Below, piece by piece: positions 18,183-21,117 of a stretch of DNA of 21,117 bases (the stretch's first letter is position 1; each line of letters opens with the position of its first letter). The DNA comes from Porogramme epimiltina (taxonomy: Eukaryota; Basidiomycota; Agaricomycetes; Polyporales; Polyporaceae), in the NCBI GenBank assembly GCA_900155495.1, contig FTLJ01000305.1, forward strand, positions 1 through 21,117, read 5' to 3'. Both the position numbers and the translations under genes were made by a program. The notes beneath the pieces were generated by a model that saw nothing but the letters and a program-made list of their open reading frames with translations, did no database searches and was not told the origin of the DNA.

Positions 18183-19879
18183 TCACAAGAGCCCCGCAGA
18201 GCGCAGGTCCTGGTGCAGCCGCGCCTCGTCGACGTACGCACGCACGATCCGATCGTTCTGCGCGGGGTTCGCGTCGTCGAGCGGGATGATGTACGCGTTG
18301 CGCTCGGGGGGCAGCGGGTCCTCGTGCGCGTGCTCGAACTCGAGCTCGCGCTCCGCGGCCGCGGCCGCGCCGGGGAAGCCGAGGCCCTGGCGGAGGAGCG
18401 AGCCGTCGGCGAGGCCGTGCAGCCCAAAGGCGCGCTCGAGCGAGTGCACGATCGCGGCGGAGCGCGCGTGCGGCTCCGAGGGCGCGGCGGGCGGCGCGGC
18501 GTCGTTCTGCGACCCGAGGATGCCGCGCTCCCAGCGCTTGACGCGCCAGAAGCCGAGGAGGGAGGTGAGGAGGATGAACCAGCCTGCAAAACGTGCAAAA
18601 GGCGCAAAAGGGGGAGAAGAGGGCGGGAGAAAGGGAGAAGGGAGAGCGGAAAGGGGTAGGAAGAAAGGGGCCGTGATTAGAAGGGAAATTTTGGCAGGGA
18701 TAAGGCGATGAAACGCACCGACTGTCATGAGCAGGAAGGAGAGCCACTCGGAAGTGGCTTCTCCTGACAGATAGGCCGGGTCGACGGTGGGCGAGGGGAG
18801 GGTGTTGTTTGGGTTGTTGTAGTACGCCTCGGCCTCGGCCGCGGTGCTGAACGTCGGACGCGGCTCCTCGGGCTTCCACGCCCACACGTCCGCCTCGGCG
18901 CCGCTGAAGTCGTCGCGGCCGCGCATGGCGAAGCCGTACTGGATGAGCGTGATGCCGAGGCCGGCGCGGGAGCCGAGCTTGGCGGCGTGCGTGGTGTGGA
19001 GGAGGTACGTGAGGAGGAAGCCGACGAACTGGAACGAGATCGAGACGAGCATGTTCCAGAGGAAGGAGAAGAGGCTGCCCGTCGGGAGCGAGTCGATGAT
19101 GACGTCGCCCGGGGTGTTCGACGCCGAGGGCGCGTGGATGGTCGTCTCCCAGTACGGCGGGACGGCGTCCGCCTGCGCCTGGGCGTATGACGGCGGGACC
19201 TCCTTCTGCACCTCTTCAGGCACGAGCAGCACCTCGTCGCCTGCACATTGCAATTGCCGAGCAAACAAGTCAGTCGATTTGTTTTCGGGGACGTGGAACG
19301 GGCGGACGGGAGGGGCCTCCTCCCGCCGGCAGAGGACGCACCGTCTTGTATGCGGACCTGGCGACCAGGCTTCGCCGTTACGTTTGCGAACACGCCATCA
19401 TTCCCGGTACCGCCCCCCACGGGGCCGGAGGACGAGGAGGATGGCCCTCCCCCGAGGCCGAGCCGCTGCACGTAGTGGCTGGGCAGCACGGACGTCGCGG
19501 TGCGCCGGAGCCAGCCGCCCCCGCGGCGGGGCGCGGCGTCTGTGGTCGAGACGTCCGCGAAGGAGGGGACGAGGCCGTTGGAGTTGCCAAACTCGTTGGG
19601 GAGCGCCCGCGCAGAGGGGCCGGGCGGCGAGCCTGGAGGGGGCCGAGTGTAGTCGTAGTCGTCCCGCTCGAAGTCGTACGCCGTGGGCCCGTCGCGGTCG
19701 AGGTCGTGCGCTGCGGGGGGCTCGGCGTTTGGGAGGGAGTGGTAGCCGTTGCGGGACGTTATCGGCTGGCGGGGGTGGTGGTCCTCCTCGTCGTCCGAGT
19801 CGTCAAAGGCGGCCTCCATCTCGTCGATGGCGTCCGGGTCGGTGTGGGGGTTGGGGAGGGGGGCATAGCGTGCGGACAT
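18183..19879 (-). CDS. Bsd2/Ndfip-type membrane adaptor for Rsp5 ubiquitin ligase
   Basis: Family members sit in ER, Golgi and endosome membranes and recruit the HECT ligase Rsp5/Nedd4 to membrane cargo such as metal transporters. Exons (minus): 19879-19342, 19240-18719 and 18583-18183, giving 486 aa. Residues 1-175 are acidic and disordered. They are followed by PPSY (195-198, a PPxY WW-domain ligand) and PPYW (207-210). The conserved block DVIIDSLPTGSLFSFLWNML (225-244) leads into hydrophobic segments at about 236-258, 268-285 and 344-366, matching the three-helix Bsd2/Ndfip topology. The cytosolic C-terminus is long. I chose ATG 19879 (MSARYAPLPN). An in-frame ATG at 20035 would add 52 residues of unconvincing sequence. 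The 135-nt intron 2 is extremely pyrimidine-rich on the coding strand. Confidence 0.9.
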
Positions 19880-20726
19880 AAGTGAGAGAAAGGAGTGGAA
19901 TGAGGGCCCAAGAGTCTGAGAAGAGGCAGCAGGACGGACAAGCACCGGGCGGGCGTCGTCGCTGGGCGGACGAGATGCGATGAGCCTCTGCTCCCTAATA
20001 GGCGCCCACATATCCACTCCGACGTCTGTTGCCATTCTGCCGCATCTGGCCAGATCTCGGCGGCGCCTCCGTCCACCAATCCCCGCCTCGCCTCCTGTTT
20101 GGCTCTGTGTGGGCTGTGGCAGCCCACAGCACTAGGCCGCTCTCCCATTGGCCAGGCGGTCTGGATTGCTGCAGACCCTTCCCAAACAGGCACATCCTCC
20201 TCTTGACTCGCTTCCATCCCCCACTCACCGCCTGCGGCTGCTGCGGCATCGCCCAACTGCGCAAGCCCCCTCCCTGCCCCAGCTCGTCTCAGTCCAAGCG
20301 CACACGGAGACTCTGGTGATATCACAGATCGTGTATGCCGTCGATGGTAGTGCAAATACATCCGGTACAATCGTACAGTACACACACTGCTACGCTGCTC
20401 CATTCCGTCCGAGGGCCTACGATGGATACGGGGAACCGGGCTCGACGCAATAAGATGACAACCATAATTCAGCAATATCTCATCTTCGCCTCGCGAAGTG
20501 GCCCGAAGCGCCTCTTGACGTGCTCTCGGCCGAACCTTCCGGGCCCATCAGCAGCATACGACGACGGCGCGCGGCGAGCAAGCTCGAGCCACGGCCGTCG
20601 GCGTGCGGGGGGTTTCTTTTTTCCGCATGCGCGCGCGGTCGTCTCTCTGCTGGCGCAGCCGTCAGCGTTAGACGGCCGTCGCGCGCGAAAGGGAGAGAGA
20701 AAAGGTACGCACCCCGACGGACACGG
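19880..20726. other. Intergenic region upstream of the BSD2-like gene
   Basis: 847 bp hold the promoter and leader of the BSD2-like gene and the 3' flank of the next leftward gene. Visible are a CCAAT box on the minus strand (20147-20151) about 270 bp upstream of the ATG at 19879, a perfect hairpin at 20108-20128, and the palindrome GACGGCCGTC at 20671-20680. The overlapping open frames here show no family signature. Confidence 0.55.
20108..20128. repeat. Perfect 8-bp inverted repeat
   Basis: TGTGGGCT, five-base spacer GTGGC, then AGCCCACA. It lies about 20 bp from the CCAAT box in the upstream region of the BSD2-like gene. It could form a small hairpin or be a dyad binding site. Confidence 0.6.
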
Positions 20727-21117
20727 CTAACGCATGTAGAGGTCGGCGCGGTTCGCGTTGCGGACCATGCGCTGGACGCGCTGGCAGCTCTCCATGCGCG
20801 CGTCCATGAGCTCGGAGAACATCTCGAGGAGGCGGGCGCTGGGCTCGGTCTGGGGCGCGCGCGAGGGGCGACGCTTGCGGCGGTCGACGGAGATGCCGTC
20901 GATCTTGAGGCGCATCATGTTCTTGCGCCGCATCCAGCGCGTCGAGGGCGAGAGGAGCGACGGCGGGGAGGGCTCGGGCTCCATCTTGATGATGGGGACG
21001 TCGACGGCGGTGGCGTCGGAGGTGGTGGATGATGCGGGGGAGAGGGCGCCCTCGAGGGAGGATGAGGATGAGGAGGCGGGGGAGGGGAGGCCGGGGCGGG
21101 AGGGGGCGTCTATGCCC
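20727..21117 (-). CDS. C-terminal part of an unrecognised basic protein (cut by the right edge)
   Basis: The frame is open from the window edge to a TAG at 20729-20727, giving about 129 residues. The visible part begins with a Pro/Ser/Thr-rich disordered stretch, then PIIKMEPEP, then a basic segment (STRWMRRKNMMRLKIDG, VDRRKRRPSR), then a likely amphipathic helix (ARLLEMFSELMDARMESCQR) and the end NANRADLYMR. Codons end almost always in G or C, like the neighbouring true exons, which supports coding. The basic stretch and disordered acidic-serine segment would suit a nuclear protein, but that is inference and I do not recognise the family. No intron is seen in this part. Confidence 0.6.
   Translation of the reverse strand, partial: GIDAPSRPGLPSPASSSSSSLEGALSPASSTTSDATAVDVPIIKMEPEPSPPSLLSPSTRWMRRKNMMRLKIDGISVDRRKRRPSRAPQTEPSARLLEMFSELMDARMESCQRVQRMVRNANRADLYMR

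Noticed and set aside
19880..20035. An N-terminal extension of the BSD2-like protein from ATG 20035
   Set aside because: The extra 52 residues show no conserved feature, and MSARYAPLPN is a natural start. It was not adopted, but the frame is open.
1..21117. tRNA or rRNA genes, transposons, CRISPR arrays or a biosynthetic or defence cluster
   Set aside because: I looked for tRNA T-loop motifs, terminal repeats, transposase signatures and spaced repeats by eye and found none. The genes are unrelated housekeeping functions.

Overview
This is nuclear DNA from a filamentous fungus, very probably a basidiomycete of the Agaricomycetes. The evidence is a GC-rich genome, tightly packed genes, and 48 modelled introns that are mostly 46-135 nt long with GTRNGT-like donors and CTRAY-like branch sites. 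The encoded proteins are eukaryotic housekeeping families. I saw no bacterial operon, phage, transposon or CRISPR structure.

Layout, left to right. 1-352: a doubtful leftward gene start running off the edge. 353-1803: a long GC-rich non-coding stretch. 1804-3255 (-): dihydroorotase (URA4). 3532-6856 (+): a kinesin-8 motor. 7351-8240 (-): the p24 cargo receptor Emp24. 8504-9410 (+): the Ran-binding protein RanBP1/Yrb1. 9725-12189 (-): mitochondrial ClpX in 15 exons. 12404-14895 (+): the splicing factor Cactin. 15322-17717 (+): cytosolic phenylalanyl-tRNA synthetase beta subunit. 18183-19879 (-): a Bsd2/Ndfip-type membrane adaptor. 20727-21117 (-): the C-terminal end of an unrecognised protein cut by the right edge. 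Every joined gene model keeps its reading frame through all splices and ends at a length normal for its family.

The genes serve unrelated core processes: pyrimidine synthesis, microtubule dynamics, ER-Golgi traffic, nuclear transport, mitochondrial proteostasis, splicing, translation and ubiquitin-dependent sorting. They do not form a pathway cluster. What they share is architecture. Three pairs are head-to-head over 214-276 bp (URA4/kinesin-8, EMP24/RanBP1, ClpX/Cactin). Each shared promoter holds exactly one GTCACGTG element, 82-98 bp upstream of the leftward gene's ATG.

The most interesting points are that repeated promoter element; ClpX micro-exons of 17 and 7 nt that carry the Walker A loop and part of the pore loop; an IGF ClpP-docking tripeptide in this fungal ClpX; a GC-AG intron in URA4; five introns ending in AAG; and a rise in third-position GC within the Phe-tRNA synthetase gene. 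I found no convincing undescribed multi-gene system. All gene names come from recognising protein motifs by eye, without any database search.
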